Shown here: piece by piece, positions 8,021 through 23,727 of the stretch
How positions within the stretch are numbered: position 1 is the first letter of the stretch
Layout: each line of letters starts with the position of its first letter
The notes under the pieces: generated by a model
Seen by the model: the letters and a program-made list of their open reading frames with translations, nothing else
The model's database searches: none
What the model was told of the DNA's origin: nothing
Source: Cytobacillus gottheilii
GTDB taxonomy: Bacteria > Bacillota > Bacilli > Bacillales > Cytobacillaceae
Reading direction: 5' to 3'
NCBI RefSeq assembly: GCF_900166665.1
Contig: NZ_LT800494.1
Coordinates: 2,917,049 to 2,981,048 of the forward strand
Length of the DNA: 64,000 bases
Translations under genes and position numbers: made by a program

Positions 8021-8069
8021 GAACTTTTATTATATGCAGTTAAATAAATTGAATAATGAGGATAAATGG

Positions 8070-8942
8070 ATGAAGCATATAAAAGGAATTGTTGACTTAT
8101 TAATAAATGAAGGGTTGATAACCAAAGAAGATTTAGAATTAAAGAGATTAAATAGTGGCACCACCAACGGCACAATATACACTCTTCTAATCGAAAAGGT
8201 TCCAACTTATGTCGTGAAAATTGATGATTCTAAGATTATAAGTTCTACCAATCTCTTTCTTACTACATATAAAGATGTAAAGTTGTTACCATCCATTCAT
8301 TATATCGATGATAAACAAGAATTTATTGTCTATAGTTATATTTCTGGAGATACACATTATAATCGCGGTCCTAAATTAGAATGGATGACTGTGTTAATAA
8401 AAGAGTTATTCATTAAATACCATCAAGTTGAGAAAGATCTTTCTTGGGGGAGAATACAGGGAATACCGAGGAAATCTTGGTCAGACTTTAACCAAGCGAG
8501 TTTTGAATCTGCCCAACACAACATAGGAAACATACTCCCAATGAGCGATCATAATAAAGTAATGATGTTGTTAAATAAATTGAAAACATCTTATAAGCAA
8601 GAAGATAAATATTATCTACACGGAGATACTGGTGTTCATAATTTTGTATTCTTTTCTAATAGGTTAAAAGGTGTAATTGACCCATCTCCTTTAATCGGAC
8701 CTAAAGTTTACGATTTTACATATGCGTTTTGTTCATCTCCAGATAGTTTGAATTTAGATACACTTTTTTCATTATTTCCTTTATGGAACAACAGTAATGA
8801 CTTTACTGAGGAAAGGATTTTGGATGAAGTACTTTTCCAGTTGTACACACGAATTGGTGTATGTATTAAGGTTCATCCCCACGATCTAAATAAGTATTTG
8901 GAAGCCTGGAATGAATTGAAAAAGTATCTTCCTTCTATTTAA
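8070..8942 (+). CDS. Aminoglycoside phosphotransferase (APH)/choline-kinase-like protein
   Basis: 290 residues from the chosen start. Residues YLHGDTGVHNF carry the Brenner-type catalytic motif HGDxxxxN and GVIDPSPLIGPKVYDF supplies the metal-binding Asp (the IDxxx motif), so the C-lobe of an APH-type kinase is intact; the N-lobe has VVKIDDSK as a candidate ATP lysine. The substrate may be an antibiotic, an amino sugar or a metabolite. The ATG at 8070 has GAGG eight bases upstream and is preferred over an in-frame ATG at 8034, which has no ribosome binding site. The protein is AT-rich in codon use like its accessory neighbours. Confidence 0.8.
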   Translation: MKHIKGIVDLLINEGLITKEDLELKRLNSGTTNGTIYTLLIEKVPTYVVKIDDSKIISSTNLFLTTYKDVKLLPSIHYIDDKQEFIVYSYISGDTHYNRGPKLEWMTVLIKELFIKYHQVEKDLSWGRIQGIPRKSWSDFNQASFESAQHNIGNILPMSDHNKVMMLLNKLKTSYKQEDKYYLHGDTGVHNFVFFSNRLKGVIDPSPLIGPKVYDFTYAFCSSPDSLNLDTLFSLFPLWNNSNDFTEERILDEVLFQLYTRIGVCIKVHPHDLNKYLEAWNELKKYLPSI

Positions 8943-8959
8943 TTTGTTAGGTAGATCTA

Positions 8960-8993
8960 TAGTGTAACTAACCGGGCAGCATTCCTGTAATAA
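8960..8993 (-). repeat. Repeat D, possible partial copy 3 (reverse)
   Basis: In reverse complement it reads TTATTACAGG-AATGCTGCCC-GGTTAGTT, sharing the TTA-GTAATAA and GG-TTAGTT parts of the other two copies. The match is short. Confidence 0.3.
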
Positions 8994-9082
8994 ATGAAAC
9001 CCGTTTTTATAGGTTAGTGAAATTATGTACTTAAACTATGGCGTACTTCAGTTAAACAAAACCATTCTATCAAAAAAGAAGA

Positions 9083-9118
9083 AAAAGCTTGAGGCTGCTA
9101 AGTTTCCCTCAAGCTTTT
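9083..9118. terminator. Bidirectional terminator between the APH-like gene and pyrE
   Basis: Stem AAAAGCTTGAGG / CCTCAAGCTTTT (9083-9094 with 9107-9118). On the minus strand it is followed by TTTTTCTTCTTTTTT, making it the end of the pyr operon; it can also stop plus-strand transcription. Confidence 0.85.
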
Positions 9119-9234
9119 AGTATACAATTGTATTGTTTTCACCTTGTTATTCGCCCTGCAAAAACCGTATATTATTTATGAAGCCTTTTTAGATTTCCCA
9201 CGATACCGAATCTACTTAACAAGCATTTACTTTC

Positions 9235-9866
9235 TTATAACCGAACAGTCTTCCCCCAAGCTTCCGGGTCTTTTCTCCATTGTGCCAGGCTTTTCACATC
9301 TTTTTCTTCAATATGACCTTTTGCCTCGGCCAATTCTGCTAGTGTTTCAAAATCACTTAATGCATGGGCAGTTACGCCGGCAGCACCCAGCTTTTCTGTA
9401 CCAGCTGTCAGTCCATATGTAAAGATTGCAGCAACACCAAGTACTTCTAGTCCTTCTTCGCGCAGTGCTTCGACAGCCGTAATTGCACTGCCTGCAGTTG
9501 AAATTAAGTCTTCAACCACAACGACCTTTTGGCCAGCTGTCGCTTTGCCTTCAATTTGTTTGCCTTTTCCATGTCCTTTTGCCTTTGAGCGCACATAACA
9601 CATTGGCAAATCCATCAGGTCACTTACCCAGGCAGCGTGCGGGATGCCTGCTGTTGCTGTGCCTGCGATTAATTCCGCTTCTGGGAATTGTTCTTCAATG
9701 ATTTGTTTCAAGCCAGCTGCAATTTGTTTGCGTACTGCTGGATAAGACAATGTTAAACGGTTATCACAGTAAATCGGTGAGCGCAGTCCAGAAGACCAAG
9801 TAAATGGATCGTTTGGACTTAGAGCAACAGCCCCAATATCCAGTAAGCTTTGCGCAATTTCTTTTT

Positions 9867-9870
<4 letters not shown>
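9235..9870 (-). CDS. pyrE: Orotate phosphoribosyltransferase
   Basis: 211 residues. Converts orotate and PRPP to OMP, step 5 of UMP synthesis, in the cytosol. The PRPP-binding motif is [15 protein letters not shown]; an [15 protein letters not shown] loop is the flexible catalytic loop with the essential Lys residues. The start ATG at 9870 is chosen because it overlaps the pyrF stop by four bases (ATGA) and has GGGAGGG nine bases upstream; an upstream in-frame start would add only MGGRTT. It is the last gene of the operon. Confidence 0.97.
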
Positions 9871-12271
<2,401 letters not shown>

Positions 12272-12275
<4 letters not shown>

Positions 12276-15200
12276 ACGAGCACTGCCTCCTGTCCTGCCT
12301 CCGGATGACTCATTGCTTCTGCAGAAAAGTTCATTGATTCAATTACTTGTAAAATCGCTGAAGCTGTATCAAGAGAAGTTAAGCATGGTACACCATTTTC
12401 AACTGACTCGCGGCGGATTCGGAAGCCATCACGCTGTGGCTGCTTTCCTTTTGTCAGCGTGTTAATGACAATTTGTGCTCCGCCATTCCGGATGGCATCG
12501 AGCAGGTTTGGACCTTCAGAACCAATTTTGTCTGTTACATCAACAGGGATGCCGTTTGCTTCTAACACTTCAGCCGTTCCGCTTGTCGCCATGATTCTAT
12601 ACCCGATTGAAACGAATCTTTTCGCAAGCTGCAGTGCCTCTTCCTTATCTTTGTCTGCAACCGTCATTAACACTGTGCCAAACTTATGAATGTTCATACC
12701 GGAAGCAACAAGGCCTTTATACAATGCTTTTTCAAGTGTTGTATCCTTACCCATTACCTCTCCGGTTGATTTCATTTCAGGTCCAAGTGTAATGTCTACA
12801 CGTCTTAATTTAGCAAAAGAGAAGACTGGAACCTTTACATATACACCTGAACGTTCTGGTACAAGTCCAGTTGAATAGCCTAGTTCTTTTAATGATTCTC
12901 CCAGAATGACTTTTGTTGCTAGATTGGCCATTGGCACATTTGTTATTTTGCTTAAGAATGGAACGGTGCGGCTTGAACGCGGATTGACTTCAAGCACATA
13001 GACCTCTTCTTTTGCGACAACATATTGAATGTTTAACAGTCCAACAATGCCTAATCCCTTTGCAAGCTTTTCTGTATAAGTGATTAGCTTTTCTTTTACA
13101 GCTGCAGAGATATTTTGCGGCGGGTACACAGCAATGGAGTCGCCTGAGTGCACACCGGCTCTTTCGATATGCTCCATAATTCCAGGGATTACTACTGTTT
13201 CACCATCACAAATCGCATCCACTTCGATTTCTTTGCCTGTTAAGTAGCGGTCGATTAACACAGGATGCTCGGGATTTACTTTTACCGCGTTTTTCATGTA
13301 GTGCAATAATTCTTCTTCTTTATAAACGATCTCCATTGCTCTTCCGCCCAGTACATACGATGGTCTTACAAGCACTGGATAGCCAATTTCAGAAGCGATC
13401 AGAACCGCTTGCTCAACCGACTTTGCTGTTTTTCCTTTTGGCTGCGGAATTTGCAGCTCTGTTAAGGCTTGTTCGAACTTGTCGCGGTTCTCTGCACGAT
13501 CCATATTTTCAAGAGTTGTACCTAAGATTTTCACGCCTCTTGCCACTAATTGATCAGCAAGGTTAATGGCTGTCTGACCGCCGAATTGAACAACTACACC
13601 TTCAGGCTGTTCAAGATCGATAATGTGCATGACATCTTCAATCGTCAATGGCTCAAAATATAGCTTATCTGAAATACTGAAATCAGTTGAAACCGTTTCT
13701 GGGTTGTTGTTGATGATAATCGCTTCGTAGCCAGCTTGTTTAATCGCCCATACAGCATGAACGGTTGAATAATCAAACTCGATTCCCTGCCCGATGCGGA
13801 TTGGACCAGATCCTAAGACAATGACACTCTTTTTCTCTGTTACAATCGATTCGTTCTCTTCTTCATATGTGCCGTAGTAATATGGAGTTTCTGATTCGAA
13901 TTCAGCAGCACATGTATCAACCATTTTGTATACCGGCATTAAATCCTGTTCTTTTCTCCACTCGTAAACATCCAGTTCCGTGCTATTCCACAGCTTCGCG
14001 ATCACTGAATCGGCAAAGCCCATTTCCTTCGCTTTTTTCGCAGTATCATACTGGAATGGATGATCCTTTACTTGTTGTTCAAAAGCAATGATTTTTGAAA
14101 ATTTATGCAGGAAGAACAGATCAATTTCACACCACTCATGAATGGTTTCAATTGTGATTCCGCGTTTTAATGCTTCTCCGATATAAAATAAACGCTCATC
14201 ACCAGCTTTTCTAATCCGTTTTTCTAAAAGGGCATCATCAATGCTATCTGCATCATTTAAGGCAAGATGGAATACATTTGCCTCTAATGAGCGAATCGCT
14301 TTAAGCAGGGATTCCTCAAACGTGCGCCCGATGGCCATAACCTCTCCCGTTGCCTTCATTTGCGTTCCCAGTGTGCGGTTGGCCGATTCAAATTTATCAA
14401 ATGGCCAGCGCGGAATTTTTGAAACCACATAATCCAATGCTGGCTCAAAGCTTGCATATGTTTTTCCTGTAACAGGATTCATCATTTCATCCAGTGTCAG
14501 TCCAACAGCAATTTTTGCAGCAAGCTTTGCAATTGGATAGCCTGTAGCTTTTGAAGCAAGTGCCGATGAACGGCTTACCCTTGGATTTACTTCAATGATG
14601 TAATAATTGAAGCTGTAAGGATCTAGGGCAAGCTGCACATTACAGCCTCCTTCAATCTCAAGTGCACGAATGATTTTTAAAGACGTATTGCGCAGGAGCT
14701 GATATTCTCTGTCACTTAAAGTTTGGCTCGGTGCAACAACGATTGAGTCGCCCGTATGAACACCGACTGGATCAATGTTTTCCATATTACATACGACAAT
14801 TGCATTATCATTTGAGTCGCGCATTACTTCATATTCAATTTCCTTGTAGCCAGCAATGCTTTTTTCAAGCAAACACTGTGTGACAGGACTATTTTTTAAA
14901 CCGCTTGTAACAATTTCAATCAGTTCTTCTTCATCCTGGCAAATTCCGCCGCCAGTGCCGCCTAATGTATAGGCTGGGCGGACAATAACAGGGTACCCGA
15001 CACGCTCGACAAATGTATAAGCTTCTTCGAGATTGTGAATAATGTCGCTCTCTGGGACAGGCTCTCCCAGTTCATGCATTAAGTTTCTGAAAAGGTCACG
15101 GTCCTCTGCTTTTTCAATTGCTGTAAGCTTTGTGCCGAGAATTTCAACGCCGCACTCTTCCAGCACCCCGGATTTCGATAATTCGACTGCTAAATTGAGT

Positions 15201-15484
15201 CCTGTCTGTCCGCCTAAAGTCGGCACAAGTGCATCTGGTCTTTCTTTGCGGATAATTCGGCTTACAAATTCAAGCGTAAGCGGTTCGATATAAACGGCAT
15301 CTGCTATTTCTGTGTCTGTCATGATTGTAGCAGGATTGGAGTTTACTAGAATAACTTTGTAGCCTTCTTCTTTTAAGGCAATACATGCTTGTGTTCCTGC
15401 ATAATCAAATTCTGCAGCCTGGCCGATTACGATCGGGCCTGATCCGATGACGAGAATGCTTTTTATATCTGTACGCTTTGTCAT
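12272..15484 (-). CDS. carB: Carbamoyl-phosphate synthase, large subunit
   Basis: 1070 residues, the usual full length (B. subtilis PyrAB). Two homologous ATP-grasp halves are visible, each opening with a glycine-rich segment ([19 protein letters not shown] and [18 protein letters not shown]) and each with an ATP-binding [13 protein letters not shown] or [12 protein letters not shown] loop; the MGS-like allosteric domain lies at the C-terminus. Makes carbamoyl phosphate from bicarbonate, ammonia and 2 ATP. Being inside the pyr operon it is the UMP-sensitive pyrimidine enzyme. Overlaps carA by four bases. Confidence 0.97.
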
Positions 15485-16565
15485 TTGTTTACACCTTCCA
15501 ATTTGTCAGATTCAATCATTGCTAGAAATTGTTCAAAAAGTCCATTTGCATCCTCTGGTCCTGGCGAAGCTTCTGGATGGTACTGGACCGTGAATGCCGG
15601 ATAATCTTTATGTTTTAACCCTTCAATCGTACTGTCATTTAAGGCAATATGTGTAACTTCTAATCTTGTATCCTCTAAAGAGGTCTCGTTCACTGTATAA
15701 CCGTGGTTTTGCGAAGTCAGTGCCACCTTGCCTGTCGCTAAATCTTTTACCGGATGATTGGATCCGCGGTGTCCGAACTTCATTTTCTCAGTATTCGCTC
15801 CACAGGAAAGGGCAAATAATTGATGTCCAAGACAGATGCCAAACAATGGAACCTTGCCAAGCAAACCCTGGATCATACTAATTGCTTCCGGAACATCCTT
15901 TGGATCTCCAGGTCCGTTAGAAAGCATGACACCATCAGGGCTAAGATTTAAGATTTCCTCGGCTGTAGTATGATACGGAACAACAATCACGTCACAGCCT
16001 CTGTTGTTCAATTCACGCAAAATGCCGTGCTTCATTCCGTAATCAACCAGCACAACTCGTCTGCCGCGGCCAGGACTTGGATAAGCTGTTTTGGTAGAAA
16101 CCTGCTTCACTTGGTCTGTTCTTAGTGAAGTGGAGCGGAGCTTTTCGATCACATCTTCTGGATTTTCTTCTATTCTGCAGATAATTCCTTTTAATGTGCC
16201 GTATTTGCGGATGATTCTTGTCAGTTTTCTCGTATCAATTCCTGAAATGCCAGGGATATTGCGCAGCTTTAGAAAATCGTCCAATGAGCGTTCATTCCGC
16301 CAGTTGGATGGGAAGTCAGCTGCTTCCTTGACGATTAACCCGTTGATTGCAGGGTTAATGCTTTCAAAATCATCGCGGTTAATGCCATAGTTTCCGATTA
16401 AAGGATATGTTAAGGTTACAATCTGGCCACAGTAAGATGGGTCCGAGAGTATTTCCTGATAGCCTGTCATTCCAGTATTAAAAACAACCTCTCCGCTAAG
16501 CATTCGTTCTCCGCCAAAGCCTTCTCCGATAAAAATCGTTCCATCCTCTAAGATTAGTTGTCTTT

Positions 16566-16569
<4 letters not shown>
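15481..16569 (-). CDS. carA: Carbamoyl-phosphate synthase, small (glutaminase) subunit
   Basis: 362 residues. The N-terminal CPSase small-chain domain ([13 protein letters not shown]) precedes a class I glutamine amidotransferase with nucleophile Cys in [12 protein letters not shown] and His/Glu in [10 protein letters not shown]. Supplies ammonia to CarB. The ATG at 16569 overlaps the pyrC stop by four bases; upstream in-frame codons extend into pyrC and lack a fitting ribosome binding site. Confidence 0.97.
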
Positions 16570-18910
<2,341 letters not shown>

Positions 18911-18922
18911 TCTTAAAAGGCG

Positions 18923-20221
18923 TTATGCCACATCATCATTGTGAGATTCGTTTTCATCTAAATCCGCCATTTTCTCTCTGCCTGGAAGGATCAGGTTTAA
19001 TAACACACCGCTGATTGCTGCAAGTGCCATTCCTTCAAGTTCAAAGTTTCCAATGGCGATATGTGCTCCGCCAATTCCTATAACTAAGATGACAGATGAG
19101 ATGACAAGGTTGCGGTTATTGCCAAAGTCAACTTTGCTGTCAACTAGCAGTCTTAAACCAGATGAAGCGATAATTCCGAACAGCAGAATCGATACGCCTC
19201 CCATTACTGGAGAAGGAATGGATGAAATTAATGCAGTTATTTTTCCAATGAAGCCGAATAGGATTGCGAATACCGCTGCTCCAGCCAAAACATATACGCT
19301 GTAAACCTTTGTAATCGCCAGCACACCAATGTTTTCTCCATACGTCGTTTTCGGCGGTCCGCCAATTAGAGCGGAAATCATTGTAGCTGTTCCGTCTCCT
19401 AAAATGGAGCGGTGTAAGCCAGGATCTTTAATATAGTTCTTGCCTACAACCTTACCAAGGACAAGCTGATGTCCGATATGCTCTGAAATTGTCACAATTG
19501 CTACTGGAGCCATCAGGAATATTAATGTCGAAGTAATGCTGATATCATAATGCACAATCGGGAAAATAAAATCTGGCATTTCAATCCATGCTGCTTCTCT
19601 TACTCCTGTGAAGTCAACAATGCCGATTATCACTGAGTATAGATATCCGACGATGATTCCTAAAAGGATGGATACCATTCCAAACATGCCTTTGCCGAAG
19701 ATTGAAAACAAAATTGTTGCTGCAAGTGTTACAATCGCTGCTGAGAAGTGAAGCAGACTGTATTCTCCTGATGCAGGGTTATTCATGGCCATGCCAACTG
19801 CTGTACCTGCTAGAGCCAAACCAATTACGATAATCACCGGACCAACAACAACTGGCGGTAAAATATTCATAATCCAGCGGAAGCCTGCTTTTTTAATGAT
19901 TAAAGCCACTATGCCGTATACGAGACCAGCTATGAAGGATCCGATCATCGCTGCGCCAGGTCCGCCAATCTCATGAGCCGTGGTTAAAGGAATGATGAAG
20001 GCGAAAGACGAGCCAAGATAGGCTGGTACTTGAAACTTAGTGATTAAGAGGAAAGCAAGCGTCCCTATACCGCTTGAAATAAGGGCCATTGCTGGGCTTA
20101 AGTCAACTAAAATGGGTACAAGTACGGTTGCACCAAACATGGCGAATAAGTGCTGTAAGCTAAGTGTAAGCCATTGAAATGGTGATGGTTTATCTTTAAT
20201 ATCTAGAACTGGATTTCTCAT
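18923..20221 (-). CDS. pyrP: Uracil permease
   Basis: 432 residues, NCS2/UraA family with about 12-14 hydrophobic helices; GPGAAMIGSFIAGLVYG and IGGPPKTTYGENIGVLAITKVYS are family signatures, the latter carrying the uracil-binding region. Proton-coupled uracil import. The ATG at 20221 (MRNPVLDIKDKP) follows GAGAG; it is the second gene of the operon, flanked by attenuators on both sides. Confidence 0.95.
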   Translation of the reverse strand: MRNPVLDIKDKPSPFQWLTLSLQHLFAMFGATVLVPILVDLSPAMALISSGIGTLAFLLITKFQVPAYLGSSFAFIIPLTTAHEIGGPGAAMIGSFIAGLVYGIVALIIKKAGFRWIMNILPPVVVGPVIIVIGLALAGTAVGMAMNNPASGEYSLLHFSAAIVTLAATILFSIFGKGMFGMVSILLGIIVGYLYSVIIGIVDFTGVREAAWIEMPDFIFPIVHYDISITSTLIFLMAPVAIVTISEHIGHQLVLGKVVGKNYIKDPGLHRSILGDGTATMISALIGGPPKTTYGENIGVLAITKVYSVYVLAGAAVFAILFGFIGKITALISSIPSPVMGGVSILLFGIIASSGLRLLVDSKVDFGNNRNLVISSVILVIGIGGAHIAIGNFELEGMALAAISGVLLNLILPGREKMADLDENESHNDDVA

Positions 20222-20252
20222 AAGGCTCTCTCCCTTTACATTCATTTAAGTA

Positions 20253-20352
20253 AAAAACCCTCTTTGCGTTAGGCTGCAAAGAGGGTATAAGAGCACAGCA
20301 AAAGAAAGACAATTCTCTTGCCGGTTCCCCTTTGTCAGCCTCACGGGACTGC
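20253..20352 (-). promoter_or_regulatory. PyrR-dependent attenuator upstream of pyrP
   Basis: Minus-strand PyrR-binding segment AGTCCCGTGAGGCT (20337-20350) precedes a terminator ACCCTCTTTGCA/TGCAAAGAGGGT-like stem (20256-20286) followed by TTTTTT. The core is identical to the pyrR leader site. Confidence 0.92.
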
Positions 20353-20374
20353 TTTTAAAAAGGGTATGAAATTT

Positions 20375-21067
<693 letters not shown>

Positions 21068-21094
21068 TCTTAAAGGACTTATTCAACTGTGTTT

Positions 21095-21123
21095 ATCATA
21101 TAGCAGTTATCGAATTTTGTCAA
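21095..21123 (-). promoter_or_regulatory. Sigma-A promoter of the pyr operon
   Basis: Minus strand: TTGACA (21123-21118), a 17-base spacer, TATGAT (21100-21095). It starts the leader ~30 bases before the first PyrR site; the -35 overlaps the rluD stop codon. Confidence 0.8.
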
Positions 21124-22031
21124 CGGTTATTTCTTAATGAATCAAGCAGTTCAGCATAATCAGCTGGAATTGGTGCTTCAAACTCGATATACTCACCAGT
21201 GCGGGGATGATCAAAGCCTAATACTCCTGCATGCAGAACTTGTCCATTAAAATCAATTGTTTTCCTTGGACCATATTTCGGATCGCCAGCAAGCGGGTAG
21301 CCAATATATTTCATATGAACACGAATTTGATGTGTTCTTCCTGTTTCGAGCTGACATTCCACGAGTGTGAAGTTCTCAAAACGTTCGAGTACCCGGAAAT
21401 GAGTGACAGCATGCTTGCCTTCATCTACTACTGCCATACTTTGACGATCTTTAGGATCCCGTGCAATTGGGGCATCAATTGTCCCATAGTCATGGGGAAT
21501 CAAACCATGCACAACCGCTTTGTATTTACGGGTAACCGTTTTTTCAACAAGCTGATTGACAAGACTTTCATGAGCCATGTCATTTTTAGCAACCATCAAA
21601 AGACCAGAAGTATCTTTATCAATTCGGTGGACAATACCCGGTCGCATTACACCATTAATACCAGAAAGGTCTGTACAATGCGCCATTAATCCATTTACAA
21701 GCGTTCCCGTTTGGTGTCCCGCTGCCGGATGTACAACCATCCCTTTTGGTTTATTCACGACAAGAACATCCGAATCTTCAAAATAAATTTCCAAATCCAT
21801 TGGCTCTGCTTCAATATCAAGCTCTTCAGGATCAGGTAAAGAAATTTCAATTTGATCGTTCAGACTGCATTTATAGTTCGTTTTTATGGTTTTCCCGTTA
21901 ACAAGCACCAAATTCTCTTTAATCCACTGCTGTACTTGTGTTCGGGACCATTCTTCATTTACACTTGAAAGAACCTTATCAATTCTTTCTCCTACTTGTT
22001 CCTCAAGAACGATGTGTTCCACTTTTTCCAT
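21120..22031 (-). CDS. rluD: RluA-family 23S rRNA pseudouridine synthase (YlyB/RluD-like)
   Basis: 303 residues. An N-terminal S4 RNA-binding domain ([11 protein letters not shown]...[14 protein letters not shown]) and a catalytic domain with [17 protein letters not shown], where the Asp is the catalytic residue. Sites in E. coli RluD are 23S U1911/1915/1917; the exact target here is not proven. The ATG follows AAGGAG and overlaps the lspA stop region by 29 bases, so the two are coupled. Confidence 0.93.
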   Translation of the reverse strand: MEKVEHIVLEEQVGERIDKVLSSVNEEWSRTQVQQWIKENLVLVNGKTIKTNYKCSLNDQIEISLPDPEELDIEAEPMDLEIYFEDSDVLVVNKPKGMVVHPAAGHQTGTLVNGLMAHCTDLSGINGVMRPGIVHRIDKDTSGLLMVAKNDMAHESLVNQLVEKTVTRKYKAVVHGLIPHDYGTIDAPIARDPKDRQSMAVVDEGKHAVTHFRVLERFENFTLVECQLETGRTHQIRVHMKYIGYPLAGDPKYGPRKTIDFNGQVLHAGVLGFDHPRTGEYIEFEAPIPADYAELLDSLRNNR

Positions 22032-22497
22032 CTTTTTTCTCCTTCTTAGCTGCTATTTCCTCTAAGATCATTTGCAGCATTAACATTCCAACACCAATAC
22101 ATAATGCGGCATCAGCTACATTAAAAATAGGGAAATCATAAGAAAAGATATACGTATTAATAAAGTCTACAACTTCCTGATGTAAAACCCGATCAATAAA
22201 ATTTCCTATCGCTCCACCAAGCATTAATGCTAAAGATACACCCAACAGATGGTTTCCTTTTGCCGCTTTTTGCATGTAATAAACAATTCCAATGATGACA
22301 ATAACGGTTATGATATAGAAAAACCACATTTGCCCTTCCAGTATGCCCCAAGCAGCACCAGGATTGCGATGGGATGTTATATACAGAAAATCTTCAATAA
22401 TTTCAACGCTTTCACCAAGCTCAAAATTTTTGACAATCAGCCATTTTGTCAGCTGATCAAGCGCAATGACAAATACTGTAATTATGTAATAAAACAC
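22003..22497 (-). CDS. lspA: Lipoprotein signal peptidase (signal peptidase II)
   Basis: 164 residues, four membrane helices. Catalytic aspartates lie in [19 protein letters not shown] and [12 protein letters not shown]. Cleaves prolipoproteins at the lipobox Cys in the membrane. The GTG at 22497 is chosen because GGAGG lies eight bases upstream; the longer GTG at 22512 would place the ribosome binding site inside the gene, and the B. subtilis protein aligns from the shorter start. Confidence 0.94.
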   Translation of the reverse strand: MFYYIITVFVIALDQLTKWLIVKNFELGESVEIIEDFLYITSHRNPGAAWGILEGQMWFFYIITVIVIIGIVYYMQKAAKGNHLLGVSLALMLGGAIGNFIDRVLHQEVVDFINTYIFSYDFPIFNVADAALCIGVGMLMLQMILEEIAAKKEKKDGKSGTHRS

Positions 22498-22573
22498 AAA
22501 GGCAACCTCCACAATTCATATCGTTACCTTAGCATTTTAGCATAAACAGTCTGAAAGCAACAGTAAGCATTCT

Positions 22574-22858
22574 TTAAAAGAGTGCTTTTCGGTAAAATTT
22601 CCCCAGGCTTGTGTAATCGTCTTTTGACTTGAGAGTTGGAATTTCTTTTAGCAGTTCTGTTGGCAGAAGTTCTCCCGAAAGCTCGCACATGCCATAATTG
22701 CCTTGTTCAAGTTTTCCAATTGTTCTTTCAACATCGTGCAATTCTTCAAGAAGGATAGGTTTAATTAGCGGATTACTGGTACCATTCATTAGCCTTTCTA
22801 AAAGTTCTTGTCTCGTGTTACGGAGTTCTGAATAAAGATCGTTAATGTTTGCATCCAT
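22574..22858 (-). CDS. YlyA-like TraR/DksA-family protein without an intact zinc finger
   Basis: 94 residues. A helical N-terminus (LYSELRNTRQELLERL) and the family end motif LEQGNYGMCELSGELLPTELLKEIPT are visible, but only one Cys remains where DksA/TraR proteins carry four (or a DxxDxA set). The position upstream of lspA and downstream of ileS matches B. subtilis ylyA, which has been reported to act on RNA polymerase with the forespore sigma factor. The ATG at 22858 follows GGAGGAAAAGAT; longer frames exist but have no ribosome binding site. Confidence 0.75.
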   Translation of the reverse strand: MDANINDLYSELRNTRQELLERLMNGTSNPLIKPILLEELHDVERTIGKLEQGNYGMCELSGELLPTELLKEIPTLKSKDDYTSLGKFYRKALF

Positions 22859-23013
22859 ATCTTTTCCTCCGTTCATTTTGTTTCTTATATTATTTTCCGC
22901 ATGCTCGAGCATGACACGGGAAAACATTTAACATAAGGAACAACATTTGACGGAGGTGGTAATAATCAACAGATAATATGAATGCATACATTCATTAAAG
23001 TAAGGGTTAAAAT

Positions 23014-23142
23014 GATTTCCACTTCAGAGTGCTCGCTTTCCGCGGGTGAGAGTTGAGCCTCCTCGGCGCTATAGCACCTGCGGGGTCTCAACTTTCTCAC
23101 TTCTCCCGCAGGAGTCTCGCACCCTTCCGTTTCAATCAACAA
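23014..23142 (+). repeat. Repeat A, copy 3
   Basis: Good copy: GATTTCCACTTCAGAGTGC, CGCTTTCCGCGGG, TGAGCCTCCTCGGCGC, CACCTGCGGGGTCTCAAC, CCCGCAGGAGTCTCGCACCC, TTTCAATCAAC. Sits between ylyA and ileS on the upstream side of ylyA, 118 bases before repeat B copy 2. Confidence 0.8.
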
Positions 23143-23259
23143 GTGTAGCTGTTGACAAAATTCTTATAAAAAAATTCAGTCCATAAAATTAATAAAGATA
23201 ATGTTTTTCACCTCTGTAGTTTTCAACTCAGGAATGAAAAAAAGCTGTGGACTTATCTG

Positions 23260-23489
23260 ATTTCCCTTCCTGCCCTGCATAGGAGGAATCAGTGAAATAA
23301 GCGGAGATTTTACCCTTATTTTCAAAATTGAACTATTTTTGAGCAAAATAAGCGGAGTTTTTCCGACTATATTGAAAAAAATCACCCATTTTCATGCTTT
23401 TCGGGTAGTTAGTCGGAATTTTTCCGTCTATTTCAGCACATTTTCGGTGATTTTGTGATTTAAGCGGAATTCTTCCGTTTATTTATGAG
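23260..23489. repeat. Repeat B, copy 2
   Basis: About 230 bp with four palindromic units in the same order and spacing as at 2947-3180, ending AAGCGGAATTCTTCCGTTT. A 69-codon minus-strand ORF across it is shared with copy 3 but broken in copy 1. Confidence 0.8.
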
Positions 23490-23641
23490 GTTGTGTAATT
23501 CCGATGTTGCTGGAAAAAGGTAATTTTACACTATGCCTTGATTTAAGACTCGCGCTCTTGCTCAGCACCCGCCTCACAAGAAAGTGACTACTCGCAGTGT
23601 CTAAGTAAAAACATAAGTTTACAGCCAATATTTTAAACAAT

Positions 23642-23687
23642 AAAAAAATCCGAATGATTAGAAAGTGTTATTTCCTAATCATCCGGA
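23642..23687 (-). terminator. Terminator of ileS
   Basis: Minus-strand stem TCCGGATGATTAG / CTAATCATTCGGA (one G-U-type mismatch) followed by TTTTTTT, about 40 bases past the ileS stop. Confidence 0.88.
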
Positions 23688-23727
23688 TACAATGCAAGGC
23701 TAAGCTCCAGCCCCTGTTTAGTTAAAT

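Noticed and set aside
8034..8069. Upstream start at ATG 8034 for the APH-like gene
   Set aside because: No ribosome binding site; ATG 8070 has GAGG at the right distance.
23176..23385. A 69-codon minus-strand ORF similar in sequence to the one at 55370-55558
   Set aside because: Both ORFs are the translation of repeat B (MIFFN...GK.PLI...). The third copy at 2947-3180 has stop codons in the same frame and there is no ribosome binding site, so the similarity comes from the repeat and not from a gene family.
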